From positions 930,001-994,000 of the forward strand of contig NZ_JAJJMM010000001.1 in assembly GCF_020905295.1 (NCBI RefSeq): a stretch of DNA of 64,000 nt. Reading direction: 5' to 3'. The notes under the pieces were generated by a model that saw only the letters and a program-made list of their open reading frames with translations, had not been told where the DNA came from and searched no databases. Position numbers and translations under genes: made by a program. Positions 53,218 through 63,840 of the stretch are shown piece by piece; within the stretch, counting starts at the first letter, position 1; every line of letters starts with the position of its first letter. Source of the DNA: Flavobacterium piscisymbiosum (GTDB lineage: Bacteria > Bacteroidota > Bacteroidia > Flavobacteriales > Flavobacteriaceae).

Positions 53218-53856
53218 TTAAATCGCGCTTATAAATGGTGATTGCCTGCTAAATTTCGAATCGATTATTTCCTGAATCATAAAATCTGCAATGTTAAAAG
53301 CACTAATTTTATCTCCCAAACAATCTTCTAAATTTACTGAAATTTCAGTACTTACATTGGTAAATTCAATAAAAGGAACCCGAATCTGTGTCCAATCTAT
53401 GGCACTTTCGACTAATAAATCATAAGCTTTTTGTCGGTCTTCCTGAATTAAAGGAAAATTGGTTTTCATCCAATCTGTTGCCATTTGAGTTTTGGTACTT
53501 TTTTTATCGAATGGCGTATCAATGTTTAATCCGGCTAATAAAACATAACGTTCGATTCCGTAATCGCTCATTACTTTCAGAATATTATTTGTCGCTGAAC
53601 TTGCAACAAGTGGTTCGTCTTTTCGCTGACCAACGGTACTAATTACAGCCTGACAATCTTTTAGTAATAATTTTATAGATTCGATATCAAGCGCATCGCC
53701 TTTAATAATTTCGATTTGTGAACTTTGAATGGTAAAATTCTTAGGATGTCGCAACAGAACTTTTATGCTCAATCCTTTTTTCAATAACTGCTTTACAATG
53801 TAATTTCCAGTTCTTCCTCCACCGCCCAATACGGCAACTTTATATATAGTTTTCAT
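53218..53856 (-). CDS. NAD(P)-binding atypical short-chain dehydrogenase / NmrA-like protein
   Basis: The 212-residue protein has a Rossmann start VAVLGGGGRTGNYIVKQLL (residues 8-26, GGGGxxG type) and AVISTVGQ after the second strand. It lacks an obvious Tyr-x3-Lys pair, like many atypical SDRs used as reductases or redox sensors. Substrate unknown. It is alone between bioF and the small secreted pair. Confidence 0.82.
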   Translation of the reverse strand: MKTIYKVAVLGGGGRTGNYIVKQLLKKGLSIKVLLRHPKNFTIQSSQIEIIKGDALDIESIKLLLKDCQAVISTVGQRKDEPLVASSATNNILKVMSDYGIERYVLLAGLNIDTPFDKKSTKTQMATDWMKTNFPLIQEDRQKAYDLLVESAIDWTQIRVPFIEFTNVSTEISVNLEDCLGDKISAFNIADFMIQEIIDSKFSRQSPFISAI

Positions 53857-53988
53857 TTGTATTCTTTATAAAATTTGACATAGATAATTTCATCTTATCA
53901 AGATGATAAAACGAAATAATAAAAGCTTACTGAGCTTTTATAAACAATCAATATTTTATAAAGAGATTTTAATAGTCCAAATATAAAA

Positions 53989-54022
53989 CAAAAAAGCCAT
54001 TCAACTGAATCAATGGCTTTTT
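53989..54022 (-). terminator. terminator of the 54113-54394 gene
   Basis: AAAAAGCCATT and AATGGCTTTTT pair around a 10-base loop. Confidence 0.75.
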
Positions 54023-54112
54023 CATTTATTTTATAATTTTTAAATATGATGTTCTTACACAATTGATTAAATTATCAGGAAACACTCTATTTATTATAAT
54101 TTTTTATTAGTA

Positions 54113-54394
54113 CTAAAAAATTGTATAGGTTACAGAATTAACTGTGGTACTTTTGATAGTATAGGTAGTACCTACTGGCAATCCACGCTGAACGATATCA
54201 CGTTCGATAGGAATAAGCGGCGATTCGCAACAGCTATTCCATGGAATTGTATAGGTAGCACCAAATGCAGCATTTACCTGAACTTGCTTTTTATTGGCAA
54301 TTGAAGGTTGAGCGGCATCACTAAAACTTTTAGAGAACGACATAGTTCCAAAACCTAATGCTAATACCAGCATCGCTAAAAAAACTTTTTTCAT
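54113..54394 (-). CDS. small secreted protein with CCESPL motif, paralogue 1
   Basis: The 93-residue protein has a signal peptide (about 1-22, MKKVFLAMLVLALGFGTMS). The mature part contains TYTIPW, CCESPLIPIERDIVQRGLP, GTTYTI and VTYTIF. It has no lipobox; the paired Cys suggests a disulfide or metal site. I recognise no family. It is a tandem copy of the gene upstream (54449-54733), sharing the leader MKK.FL.MLV.ALGFGTMS and the CCESPL...ERD...RGLP core, plus the noncoding 5' sequence. The hydrophobic TYT/VTYT strands suggest a small beta-rich fold. Confidence 0.72.
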   Translation of the reverse strand: MKKVFLAMLVLALGFGTMSFSKSFSDAAQPSIANKKQVQVNAAFGATYTIPWNSCCESPLIPIERDIVQRGLPVGTTYTIKSTTVNSVTYTIF

Positions 54395-54448
54395 AATAAA
54401 ATTATTTAAGTGTTACTATTATAAATGCTTTATGTCTACTGACTTGAA

Positions 54449-54733
54449 TCAATTCACTTTATAAGTTACAGTGGTACTTGTAGTACTTAAAATAGTGTAA
54501 TTAGTAGGCGGAAGTCCACGTTTAATAAGATCTCGCTCAACCGCACTAAGTGGCGACTCACAACAAACTCCTAACCAGGGCGCTGTATAAGTTGTACTAA
54601 ATGCAACATTTACAACATCAACTCTTTGTTGATTTTTTATTGAAGAATTAGCAACATCATTAGAACTTGTAGTCAACGACATTGTTCCAAAACCTAATGC
54701 TATTACTAGCATTCCTAAAAAAGCTTTTTTCAT
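54449..54733 (-). CDS. small secreted protein with CCESPL motif, paralogue 2
   Basis: The 94-residue protein has the same plan as its neighbour: a signal peptide to about residue 22, a spacer of about 25 residues, then TYTAPW, CCESPLSAVERDLIKRGLP, NYTI and VTYKVN. A -7 element (TACATTTG) lies at 54763-54770 on the minus strand, 29 bases ahead of the ATG. The two genes are 54 bases apart, so they can be co-transcribed from this promoter. No function is known. Confidence 0.72.
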   Translation of the reverse strand: MKKAFLGMLVIALGFGTMSLTTSSNDVANSSIKNQQRVDVVNVAFSTTYTAPWLGVCCESPLSAVERDLIKRGLPPTNYTILSTTSTTVTYKVN

Positions 54734-54762
54734 AATAAAATATTTAAGTGTTAATATACTTA

Positions 54763-54770
54763 CAAATGTA
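54763..54770 (-). promoter_or_regulatory. -7 promoter element of the small secreted pair
   Basis: TACATTTG fits TAnnTTTG on the minus strand. The 5' leader after it (TAACACTTAAATATTTTATT-like on the plus strand complement) is repeated before the second gene. Confidence 0.5.
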
Positions 54771-54934
54771 GTATGTATATAGAAAAATACTTACACATTT
54801 TTTATTCTATTTTTATCTTTTTTGTTAATTTCTCACATTATCATTATATAATATTGCCAAACCCGAAAGGACATTAAAAAATTAACTAAAAACAAAACAC
54901 TTTCACAAGCAGATAACATTACTACAGAAAGCAT

Positions 54935-54966
54935 AAAAAAAGCCAGACATCTCTGTCTGGCTTTTC
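54935..54966 (-). terminator. atpC terminator
   Basis: AGCCAGACA and TGTCTGGCT pair perfectly around a TCTC loop, with A and T runs. Confidence 0.85.
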
Positions 54967-54986
54967 ACTTATTTATTTGAATTGTC

Positions 54987-55268
54987 TTAGTCAACTAAAA
55001 CAATTACTTTATTGTCTTTCATCTCGATAGTTCCTGACTCAATCTCTAATGTATAAGTTTGGTCGTTTACTCTCGTAAATTTACCCGCTACTTCTTTAGA
55101 AAGATTAAAACTTGGCGCTGCAATTTTTACAGTTCCTTTTTCTAAAATAGAAACAATAGGAGCGTGATTATTCAATATTTGAAAGCTTCCATCAACTCCA
55201 GGTAACGTAACCGAAGTTACTTCTCCCGAAAATAATTTTGCTTCTGGTGATACTATTTCTAAAATCAT
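54987..55268 (-). CDS. atpC: ATP synthase epsilon subunit, short form
   Basis: The 93-residue protein is the N-terminal beta-sandwich of F1 epsilon (ILEIVSPEAKLFSGEVTSVTLPGVDGSFQILNNHAPIVSIL). The C-terminal helical hairpin present in most bacteria (total about 130-140 residues) is absent. Short epsilon is common in Bacteroidota. It couples F1 to the rotor; with no helices it should not give the helix-mediated ATPase inhibition. It follows atpD by 91 bases, which are occupied by an inverted repeat. The rest of the ATP synthase genes are not here. Confidence 0.92.
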   Translation of the reverse strand: MILEIVSPEAKLFSGEVTSVTLPGVDGSFQILNNHAPIVSILEKGTVKIAAPSFNLSKEVAGKFTRVNDQTYTLEIESGTIEMKDNKVIVLVD

Positions 55269-55275
55269 AATTTTT

Positions 55276-55355
55276 GAGTTATGAGTTATGAGTTATGAGT
55301 TATAAGTTCGGTAAAGCTTTGCTAAACTCATAACTCATAACTCATAACTTAAAAC
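55276..55355. repeat. long hairpin of GAGTTATGA-type units between atpD and atpC
   Basis: Left arm 55276-55308 is about 3.5 repeats of GAGTTATGA-type units. Right arm 55324-55355 is the complement (AACTCATA units). The loop is about 15 bases. On the minus strand it lies in the atpD-atpC message. Confidence 0.8.
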
Positions 55356-55359
55356 TATA

Positions 55360-56874
<1,515 letters not shown>

Positions 56875-56932
56875 TTATGTATTTATTAAATAGCTATTTA
56901 GGTTTATCGAAAATACCTCTTTTTTCAAAGCG

Positions 56933-56962
56933 CAAAGATAATTTTTTAAAATATAAAATCAA
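56933..56962 (-). promoter_or_regulatory. complete promoter of atpD
   Basis: On the minus strand, TTG (56960-56962), 19 bases and TATCTTTG (56933-56940) match the -33/-7 arrangement. The leader to the ATG is about 55 bases. Confidence 0.7.
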
Positions 56963-57050
56963 TATTTTTTTTATAAAAAATACTACGATTTTGTTTGATT
57001 CATAAATCTAAGGCTTCAAATATGCAAAATGGCATTTTTTAACATAATAA

Positions 57051-57088
57051 AAAAAAGCCACTACATGTTCAAAATGAGTGGCTTTTAT
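57051..57088 (-). terminator. terminator of the GDSL lipoprotein gene
   Basis: AAAAGCCACT and AGTGGCTTTT pair around a 14-base loop. Confidence 0.8.
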
Positions 57089-57104
57089 ATTAAAAAAATT
57101 AAAA

Positions 57105-58670
57105 CTATTGAATCGTTAATGGATATTGAATAGGATATGTCCCCAAATCTACATGACGCAGCGTCGAACCATATTTTGCATTGATGGCATCTATGAAAAT
57201 ATTAGCAATCAAACCATACCCTCTTGGGCTAGGGTGCACACCGTCAAGCGAAAATGCACCTCCAACTGCATACGAAGAAGTCATTGTGAAATTTCCGAAA
57301 CGAATTCCTCCGCTGGACAATTTAGTCATTACCCCTTTTGTATCTACAAAAGCCAATCCTTTTGCCTCTGCAGCAGCTGCAATTATTACATTGTAAGCAT
57401 CTGTTGCTACTCTAATTTCTTCAATTTCAGTCGGAATCAACACATGCTTATCTTGTAATGGAAATGATATTCCAAATGCATTTAATGGATATGGAGGAGC
57501 AATCCCTACACCAGATTCATCAGCTTTTGGCGCTTTACCTATAGCATTCCTTGTCGTTAACAATATCAAATCTGTAGGCTTTGCTTGTCTCGCCTGACCA
57601 AATATCGCTCCGTAAAAACCTGCTGTCTGCGCTCCTAATGTTGGCGTAAATATTTCTGCCAACTTGGTAGCCAGATTAGGCAATGCCTCATCTTTCATTA
57701 GCACTGGGCTCGTAGAAGTTTCAGATAGCAAATTAATTCTGTCTCCTGCACCAAGAGCTGTTAAGGCCGCTTTTAGCGGACCATATAATTGTGCATTAAG
57801 CAACTTAATCGTAGCCAGACCAACTACTTCATTTTCTAAACCAATTGATTTTGCCGTAAGCGGATTATAAGGCACTGTCGTAAAATGCGGTAATGTTGTA
57901 ATGTATGGTAAATTAGCAACCACTCCTTTTGCACCATTTGCTGTTAAAGTATTAACAAGAGTATTATATGCAAAATTAAAAGTTGCCGTTGGCGTAATAT
58001 CATCTCCTAAAACAGGATCCTGAGAAGTAGGCACACCACCATTTGTAGCATAACCCAAAACATCGTTACCTCCTATAAACAAAGAAAAGAATGTAGGAGC
58101 CTGAGCCATAGCATCAGCCAGAATACTTGTAGTAGGCGAAGAAGAAAAACGTGCAAAATATGGATTTGCTGTTGCAGGTGTCGCAAAAACACCGGCAAGA
58201 TTACCGTATCCCGGAGCTAGTAAATGAAAACTTTTAGCACCCGGAATACCCATATTACTAAAAGAACCCGTTAAGCGTGCAGTTATCGCCGTACCGGAAA
58301 CTCCCGGAACATTTACAGGGCTTCTTGTAACAGGCTCAAAAATATACCTTGTTGGAAATTTAGCAATCTGAGCACCTCCAGAAGAAAATCCACCAATATT
58401 ATCCAGCATGTAAGGAGTTGTGAAAGCACCTCCGCCAGCAGCAGCAAATTGCTGCGACAATATATTAGTATATGCATTACTCTGCCCTTTTGCAAACAAC
58501 GCTCCATCACTGTAACCTGCGGCAAAAGAATCTCCAAGCGCTACATATTTAGTAAAAACCGCAGATCCCGGAACAACCGGCACCTCTACAGGCTCATCAT
58601 TACTATCATCATTATTACATGCTGCAACGATTAAAGAAACCAAAAGCAGCCATTTTATATTTTTTTTCAT
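57105..58670 (-). CDS. GDSL/SGNH-type hydrolase lipoprotein
   Basis: The 521-residue protein has a lipoprotein signal (lipobox VAAC, C18) followed by an Asp/Asn-rich linker (NNDDSNDEP) that suits outer-membrane export in Bacteroidota. The hydrolase block I is ALGDSFAAG (nucleophile S48), block III GGND is in FIGGNDVLG, and block V is DGVHPSPRGYG (D476, H479). Expected reaction: ester hydrolysis of lipids or acylated glycans. It is longer than typical GDSL enzymes, with insertions. It lies 87 bases after the TonB-dependent receptor gene on the same strand, so a receptor-lipoprotein pair that handles and imports an esterified substrate is likely. Confidence 0.85.
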   Translation of the reverse strand: MKKNIKWLLLVSLIVAACNNDDSNDEPVEVPVVPGSAVFTKYVALGDSFAAGYSDGALFAKGQSNAYTNILSQQFAAAGGGAFTTPYMLDNIGGFSSGGAQIAKFPTRYIFEPVTRSPVNVPGVSGTAITARLTGSFSNMGIPGAKSFHLLAPGYGNLAGVFATPATANPYFARFSSSPTTSILADAMAQAPTFFSLFIGGNDVLGYATNGGVPTSQDPVLGDDITPTATFNFAYNTLVNTLTANGAKGVVANLPYITTLPHFTTVPYNPLTAKSIGLENEVVGLATIKLLNAQLYGPLKAALTALGAGDRINLLSETSTSPVLMKDEALPNLATKLAEIFTPTLGAQTAGFYGAIFGQARQAKPTDLILLTTRNAIGKAPKADESGVGIAPPYPLNAFGISFPLQDKHVLIPTEIEEIRVATDAYNVIIAAAAEAKGLAFVDTKGVMTKLSSGGIRFGNFTMTSSYAVGGAFSLDGVHPSPRGYGLIANIFIDAINAKYGSTLRHVDLGTYPIQYPLTIQ

Positions 58671-58757
58671 GTTGTTAACTTTTAAATTATTAGCTCTTTC
58701 TTATTTAATGAATCACAAAAAGAAAGAAAAACATTTTGATTACATCATCATTTTCAT

Positions 58758-61574
58758 TTAAGGATTAATCACCCATGAAGCAAACCACATTTGACCAATC
58801 ATACCTGCACCAACTACCTGAAGATAATCTTTTCCAAAAAGATTTGTTGCCCCAACTTTAATAACAGATTTCAATTTTGGAATACCATAATTAATCTGAG
58901 CATCAAGAACTGTATTTTCCGGAATCATACCATCCCCAAAAGAAGACTGCCATAAATATTCCGTATTCCATCTTACATTAATATTGAAGCCTAAGTTTTT
59001 AGTCACTTTAGCATTTCCAAAAGAACCTTTGATTCTATGTTTTGGAGTATTAAATCCAGCAACAAAACTTGGATCTTCTGTTTGATCAAAATCAAATTGA
59101 GCATAATTATAGTTAACTCCTAATTCAAAGTCTTTATATACTTTTTTAGACAAACCAACCCCAAAACCTAATGATGTAATTTGAGCAGAAGTATTAGTAT
59201 AAATTTGATACACTCTTCTGTCTCCAAAAGCCAAAGCAGCATAACCTAACTGAACACTAGGATCTGTAGAATTAGTCCCCGCTGTTCCATAATAAGGAGT
59301 AATCACTCTTGAAGTATTCATAAAGTCATTATAAATATTGTAGTAAGCATTGATATCAATCGACAAATCATTTTGCACTACCGTACGATATCCTACCTCA
59401 AAAGCGTGTACTTGCTCTGGTTTTACCAGGCTAGGATTTGCAACTTTAAGATCAGCAGGGTTTGAAGAAGCCGCAAATGCCTGAACAGAAGCTAATGTAT
59501 ATGAATTTTCATAAGCGCTACGACCTGACAAGTTAACTGTTGGCCCTATATTCGCACCCGGTATAGCCTGACCAGCCAGACTCACAGGTTGAGTTTCCTG
59601 AAAACGATCTAAATTGTCTCTCGCAGAACCCACTAATGCAAAAGGCCCTAAATCTAAACCAATGTATTGATCCTGAGTTGTTGGATTACGAAAACCTGTT
59701 TGATAAGATGCTCTGAAATTATGTCTTTTTGATTCCCCTGCAGAATAAACAAAAGAGATTCTTGGCGAAACATTACCATCAAAATTCTGGCTTTTGTCAT
59801 AACGAATAGATCCTGTAAACTTCAATCTGTCGTCCATCCATTTTTTTTGCAATTGAGCATACGCTCCATATTCTTTATATTCGATTGGACCATCATAATC
59901 TGTAAAGATTGTTCCTTCTGAATCCATTATATATTTTCTCCATGAACCACCAACCTGAATTTCAGCAAATTTGATAACATCTCTCAAATTATAATTTACA
60001 TCTGAATGATATAATTTTGAATGATCGATAAATTTAGCTCCCTGAGTTAAATCAGGATTAGAAGTAACTGTCGCCAGTGCGCTATTGAATTGCGGAGAAC
60101 CAGGTTCAAACCTTGCCGATCTTGGAGCACTTGGATTAAGCGGATCAATATTTGGTACCAATGGTAAGTTTGGCGAAACATTATAGTCTGCAAAATTACG
60201 CGCATAATTAGAAGCATCCGTTGCATTAAGACCAAGTACAGCCGAAGACAATTGATAAGCCGTTCCGTAATCTGTAAACCAGTTTTTATCTGATTTTGCC
60301 AATCTGTTCACATTCCATCCGGCAAATCTCATATCATAAGAATTTCCAGCATCTTCACTTGTAAAATAAACTCTTCCAAAAAAGTTCTTTCCTTTTATTT
60401 CAAATTTCCCTTGTTGCATCAGGAAATCTTTCAAAGCATATCTGTTTGCTCCTTGATAAATTGTACTTCCTGTACCAATTTTATATTGCAATATAATTTC
60501 AGTATCATCTGCCCACGGCTTTATATGAGCACTAAAATCGGCCTTCATACTTTGCACTTTATTATCAGTCAAATCCTGCTCACGATATCCCGTTCTACTT
60601 ACTTGCCCAACATTCGGAATAAAAGTTGTAACCTCATCTCCATATATATTCAATCCATCATAATTCGGATTATTAGCATGCCCAACAGAACCACCGGTCA
60701 TACTTCTTGTATCGGCCGCAATCCATTCAGAAGCTTCCATGTAGGTAAAATTCGCTTTCATTGCAAAATGCTTGGTAAACGCTTTTGCTGCCCTGATTCC
60801 AAAATCATTGTAATCATTTGTTCCGGCAGCATTCTGACTTGTTTGCCCGTATTTATAGTAAACACTTATTCCTTCATTAGTAAAAGGACTTTTACTAGTC
60901 ATAAACATAATACCATTAAAAGCGTTCGCCCCGTATAATGCAGAAGATGCCCCAGGCAAAAGCTCAACACTAGCTACATCAATATCAGAAACACCAATTA
61001 AGTTACCCAATACAAAGTTCAGGGCCGGTGATGAATTATCCATTCCGTCAACCAACTGCATAAAACGTGTATTTGCTACTGTAGCAAAACCACGCGTATT
61101 TATCGATTTAAAAGAAATACTACTGGTATTAAAATTAACCTCTTTTAAATTTTCTAAACCATCATAAAAAGTAGCTGCTGTTGTATTTTTAATTTCCTGA
61201 AGCCCCATTCTTTCAATAGTAACCGGAGATTCAATCACACGCTCCGGAGTTCTTGAAGCCGAAACAACAATTTCATCTAGCTTTGTTTCTTCATCTTTTA
61301 AAACCACATTGATTTTTTGGTTTACCGAGGTGACATTAATTGTTTTACTTTCAAACCCTACTGCCGAAACCTTAATCGTAAAAGGAAGTTTAGCCGAAGT
61401 ATTTAATTTAAAAGAGCCATCAAAATCAGTAGAAGTTCCGGTAGAGCTTCCTACTAAATTAATATTAGCACCAGGAATAGATTGTTTGTTACTATCAGTA
61501 ACAGAACCAGTAATTGTATTCTGCGCAAAGGATATTCCGCTGAAAAACAACATAATTAGCAAATACACTCTCAT
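58758..61574 (-). CDS. TonB-dependent outer-membrane receptor with carboxypeptidase-like N-terminal domain
   Basis: The 938-residue protein has a signal peptide (1-18, ISFAQ), a CarboxypepD_reg-like domain (about 20-105; GSVTDSNKQSIPGANINLVGSS), a plug (about 110-230; LDEIVVSASRTPERV, SINTRGFATV) and a barrel that ends WFASWVINP. Expected role: energy-dependent uptake of a substrate across the outer membrane. The partner is the adjacent GDSL lipoprotein rather than a SusD-like protein. Substrate unknown. It is the first gene of the pair and should carry the promoter. Confidence 0.93.
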   Translation of the reverse strand: MRVYLLIMLFFSGISFAQNTITGSVTDSNKQSIPGANINLVGSSTGTSTDFDGSFKLNTSAKLPFTIKVSAVGFESKTINVTSVNQKINVVLKDEETKLDEIVVSASRTPERVIESPVTIERMGLQEIKNTTAATFYDGLENLKEVNFNTSSISFKSINTRGFATVANTRFMQLVDGMDNSSPALNFVLGNLIGVSDIDVASVELLPGASSALYGANAFNGIMFMTSKSPFTNEGISVYYKYGQTSQNAAGTNDYNDFGIRAAKAFTKHFAMKANFTYMEASEWIAADTRSMTGGSVGHANNPNYDGLNIYGDEVTTFIPNVGQVSRTGYREQDLTDNKVQSMKADFSAHIKPWADDTEIILQYKIGTGSTIYQGANRYALKDFLMQQGKFEIKGKNFFGRVYFTSEDAGNSYDMRFAGWNVNRLAKSDKNWFTDYGTAYQLSSAVLGLNATDASNYARNFADYNVSPNLPLVPNIDPLNPSAPRSARFEPGSPQFNSALATVTSNPDLTQGAKFIDHSKLYHSDVNYNLRDVIKFAEIQVGGSWRKYIMDSEGTIFTDYDGPIEYKEYGAYAQLQKKWMDDRLKFTGSIRYDKSQNFDGNVSPRISFVYSAGESKRHNFRASYQTGFRNPTTQDQYIGLDLGPFALVGSARDNLDRFQETQPVSLAGQAIPGANIGPTVNLSGRSAYENSYTLASVQAFAASSNPADLKVANPSLVKPEQVHAFEVGYRTVVQNDLSIDINAYYNIYNDFMNTSRVITPYYGTAGTNSTDPSVQLGYAALAFGDRRVYQIYTNTSAQITSLGFGVGLSKKVYKDFELGVNYNYAQFDFDQTEDPSFVAGFNTPKHRIKGSFGNAKVTKNLGFNINVRWNTEYLWQSSFGDGMIPENTVLDAQINYGIPKLKSVIKVGATNLFGKDYLQVVGAGMIGQMWFASWVINP

Positions 61575-61927
61575 TTGGATTTGTTTTTGGTTAGTTTATA
61601 TAGCCAAAATACAAATATTTTTGATATTAATAAAAAAATGTTAAAAAAAATAAATATTCTATATAAATTTAGTTACAATTTTAACTTTTCATCAATTACA
61701 TTTATTAAATTAAAATCAAATTAATCATATAGATTTATCAAAATACTATGCATACATATAATTTTTATGCAATTTTTTAAGGATTTAGTAAAAATAGCAA
61801 GTGCGAAAAAATAATCTGACAATAAAAAAAATGAAGATTAAAATCCCCTCTTTTTAACATATTCCTTCTTTTGATCAAACAAAAACAATAAAGCAATATT
61901 CAACAAAAACAATTCACTCATAGCCAC
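61575..61927. other. AT-rich promoter region of the TonB receptor gene
   Basis: No credible ORF or strong hairpin. A minus-strand TATTTTGG at about 61610 is a near match to TAnnTTTG; the promoter cannot be fixed with confidence. Confidence 0.4.
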
Positions 61928-61958
61928 AAAAAAAGCGAGACTCCCGTCTCGCTTTTTT
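61928..61958 (-). terminator. glmS terminator
   Basis: AAAAAAGCGAGAC and GTCTCGCTTTTTT pair perfectly around a 4-base loop. Confidence 0.85.
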
Positions 61959-61980
61959 AAATACTATATTGAAATAAAAT

Positions 61981-63831
61981 CTATTCTACAGTAACTGATT
62001 TTGCTAAGTTACGCGGCTGATCTACATTACAACCTCTCATTACGGCTATATAATAAGATAGCAACTGTAAAGGTATTGTTGTAATTAATGGAGACAACGC
62101 ATCTGAAGTTTCAGGAATCTCAATAACATAATCAGCTAACTCACGAACCTGAGTATCACCTTTAGTTACTACAGCGATGATTTTACCGCTTCTTGATTTA
62201 ATTTCCTGAATGTTACTTACAATTTTATCGTAGTGACCTTGTTTTGGTGCAATTACAATAACAGGCATATGCTCGTCGATCAAAGCAATTGGACCGTGTT
62301 TCATTTCCGCAGCAGGATAACCTTCAGCGTGAATGTATGAGATCTCTTTAAGCTTTAAAGCTCCTTCTAATGCAACCGGGAAATTATATCCACGACCTAA
62401 ATACAAACAGTTTGGAGCATCTTTAAATACTGCAGCAATTTCTTTTGCTCTATCGTTTGTTTGTAATGCCTCTGCTACTTTTTCAGGAATTATTTCCAAT
62501 TCTTGCAAGTACGTACGGTAATCAGTATTCGACAAAGTCCCCTTTGCTTTACCTAATCGCAAAGCAATCATGGTTAAAACTGTAATTTGAGTTGTAAATG
62601 CTTTTGTAGAAGCTACTCCAATTTCTGGCCCTGCATGTGTATAAGCACCTGCGTGACTTTCTCTTGAAATAGAAGATCCTACCACATTACAAACTCCAAA
62701 AACAAAAGCTCCGTTTTCTTTAGCCAGTTTTATAGCCGCCATTGTATCAGCCGTTTCTCCGGATTGAGAAATAGCAATTACAACATCATCTTTATTGATA
62801 ATTGGGTTTCTGTATCTAAACTCAGAAGCGTATTCTACTTCAACAGGAATACGTGTAAATTCTTCAAAAATATATTCCGCTACTAAACCTGCGTGCCATG
62901 AAGTACCGCATGCTACAATTAGAATACGTTTTGCGTTTAAGAATTTTTCTAAGTTATCCTCAACACCTGCCATCTGAACAATTCCTTCATTCGCATGAAG
63001 CCTTCCTCTGTAAGTATCTTTTATAACACTTGGCTGTTCGTAGATTTCTTTCAGCATGAAATGATCATAACCACCTTTTTCAATTTGCTCCAAATTCATT
63101 TGAAGCTCCTGGATATAAGGATCTACTAAAGAGTCATCTTTAATTTTTCTAACTTTAAGAGGCTTGTGCAATCTAATGTTTGCCATTTCACCATCTTCAA
63201 GATAAATGGCATTCGAAGTATATTCGATAAAAGGCGAAGCATCAGAAGCAATAAAATATTCTCCTTCGCCAACACCAATCGCTAACGGACTACCTAATCT
63301 TGCAGCAACAATTTCGTTTGGATTTTTTTTATCAAAAACAGCAATTGCATACGCTCCTACCACTTGATTTAAAGCAATCTGAACTGCTTTACCCAATTTT
63401 ATTCCTTCTTTCTTCTGAACTTCCTCAATCAAATTGACTAAAACTTCAGTATCTGTATCAGATTTAAAAGTATATCCTCTTTTGATTAATTCCTCTTTAA
63501 GCGGCGCATAATTCTCAATGATTCCATTATGAATAATAACCAACTCACCTGAATTAGAAAGATGAGGATGTGAGTTTACATCGTTTGGCACACCATGTGT
63601 TGCCCAACGCGTATGCCCAATTCCTATAGTTCCGTTTGTAGTAAAACCTTCTTTTGCTTTAGCTTCAAGATCTAAGACTTTACCTTTTGTTTTACAAACT
63701 TTTATACCTGTTTCGGCATCATATAACATGACACCCGCACTATCATATCCTCTGTACTCGAGCCGCTTTAATCCCTTGATAACAATAGGATAAGCCTCTC
63801 TATGACCGATATATCCAACAATTCCACACAT
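61981..63831 (-). CDS. glmS: glutamine--fructose-6-phosphate aminotransferase (isomerizing)
   Basis: The 616-residue protein begins MCGIVGYIG, with C2 as the glutaminase nucleophile. The N-terminal amidotransferase domain (about 2-240) precedes two SIS domains (about 290-420 and 460-600) with CGTSWHAG, SQSGETADT and ASTKAFTTQ. Reaction: fructose 6-phosphate plus glutamine gives glucosamine 6-phosphate, the entry to peptidoglycan and lipid A precursors. It starts 9 bases after the DUF4270 gene, so the two are probably co-transcribed. I saw no leader ribozyme in the short gap. Confidence 0.97.
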   Translation of the reverse strand: MCGIVGYIGHREAYPIVIKGLKRLEYRGYDSAGVMLYDAETGIKVCKTKGKVLDLEAKAKEGFTTNGTIGIGHTRWATHGVPNDVNSHPHLSNSGELVIIHNGIIENYAPLKEELIKRGYTFKSDTDTEVLVNLIEEVQKKEGIKLGKAVQIALNQVVGAYAIAVFDKKNPNEIVAARLGSPLAIGVGEGEYFIASDASPFIEYTSNAIYLEDGEMANIRLHKPLKVRKIKDDSLVDPYIQELQMNLEQIEKGGYDHFMLKEIYEQPSVIKDTYRGRLHANEGIVQMAGVEDNLEKFLNAKRILIVACGTSWHAGLVAEYIFEEFTRIPVEVEYASEFRYRNPIINKDDVVIAISQSGETADTMAAIKLAKENGAFVFGVCNVVGSSISRESHAGAYTHAGPEIGVASTKAFTTQITVLTMIALRLGKAKGTLSNTDYRTYLQELEIIPEKVAEALQTNDRAKEIAAVFKDAPNCLYLGRGYNFPVALEGALKLKEISYIHAEGYPAAEMKHGPIALIDEHMPVIVIAPKQGHYDKIVSNIQEIKSRSGKIIAVVTKGDTQVRELADYVIEIPETSDALSPLITTIPLQLLSYYIAVMRGCNVDQPRNLAKSVTVE

Positions 63832-63840
63832 ATATTCTTA

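Noticed and set aside
55276..55355. CRISPR-like repeat array
   Set aside because: Repeats are 9 bases, contiguous and arranged as a hairpin, with no spacers and no cas genes.
60411..60938. 175-residue plus-strand frame, Cys-rich
   Set aside because: Antisense to the TonB receptor; composition follows the barrel's complementary strand.
63832..63840. Leader element (glmS ribozyme) before glmS
   Set aside because: The gap to the preceding gene is only nine bases, so no ribozyme fits.
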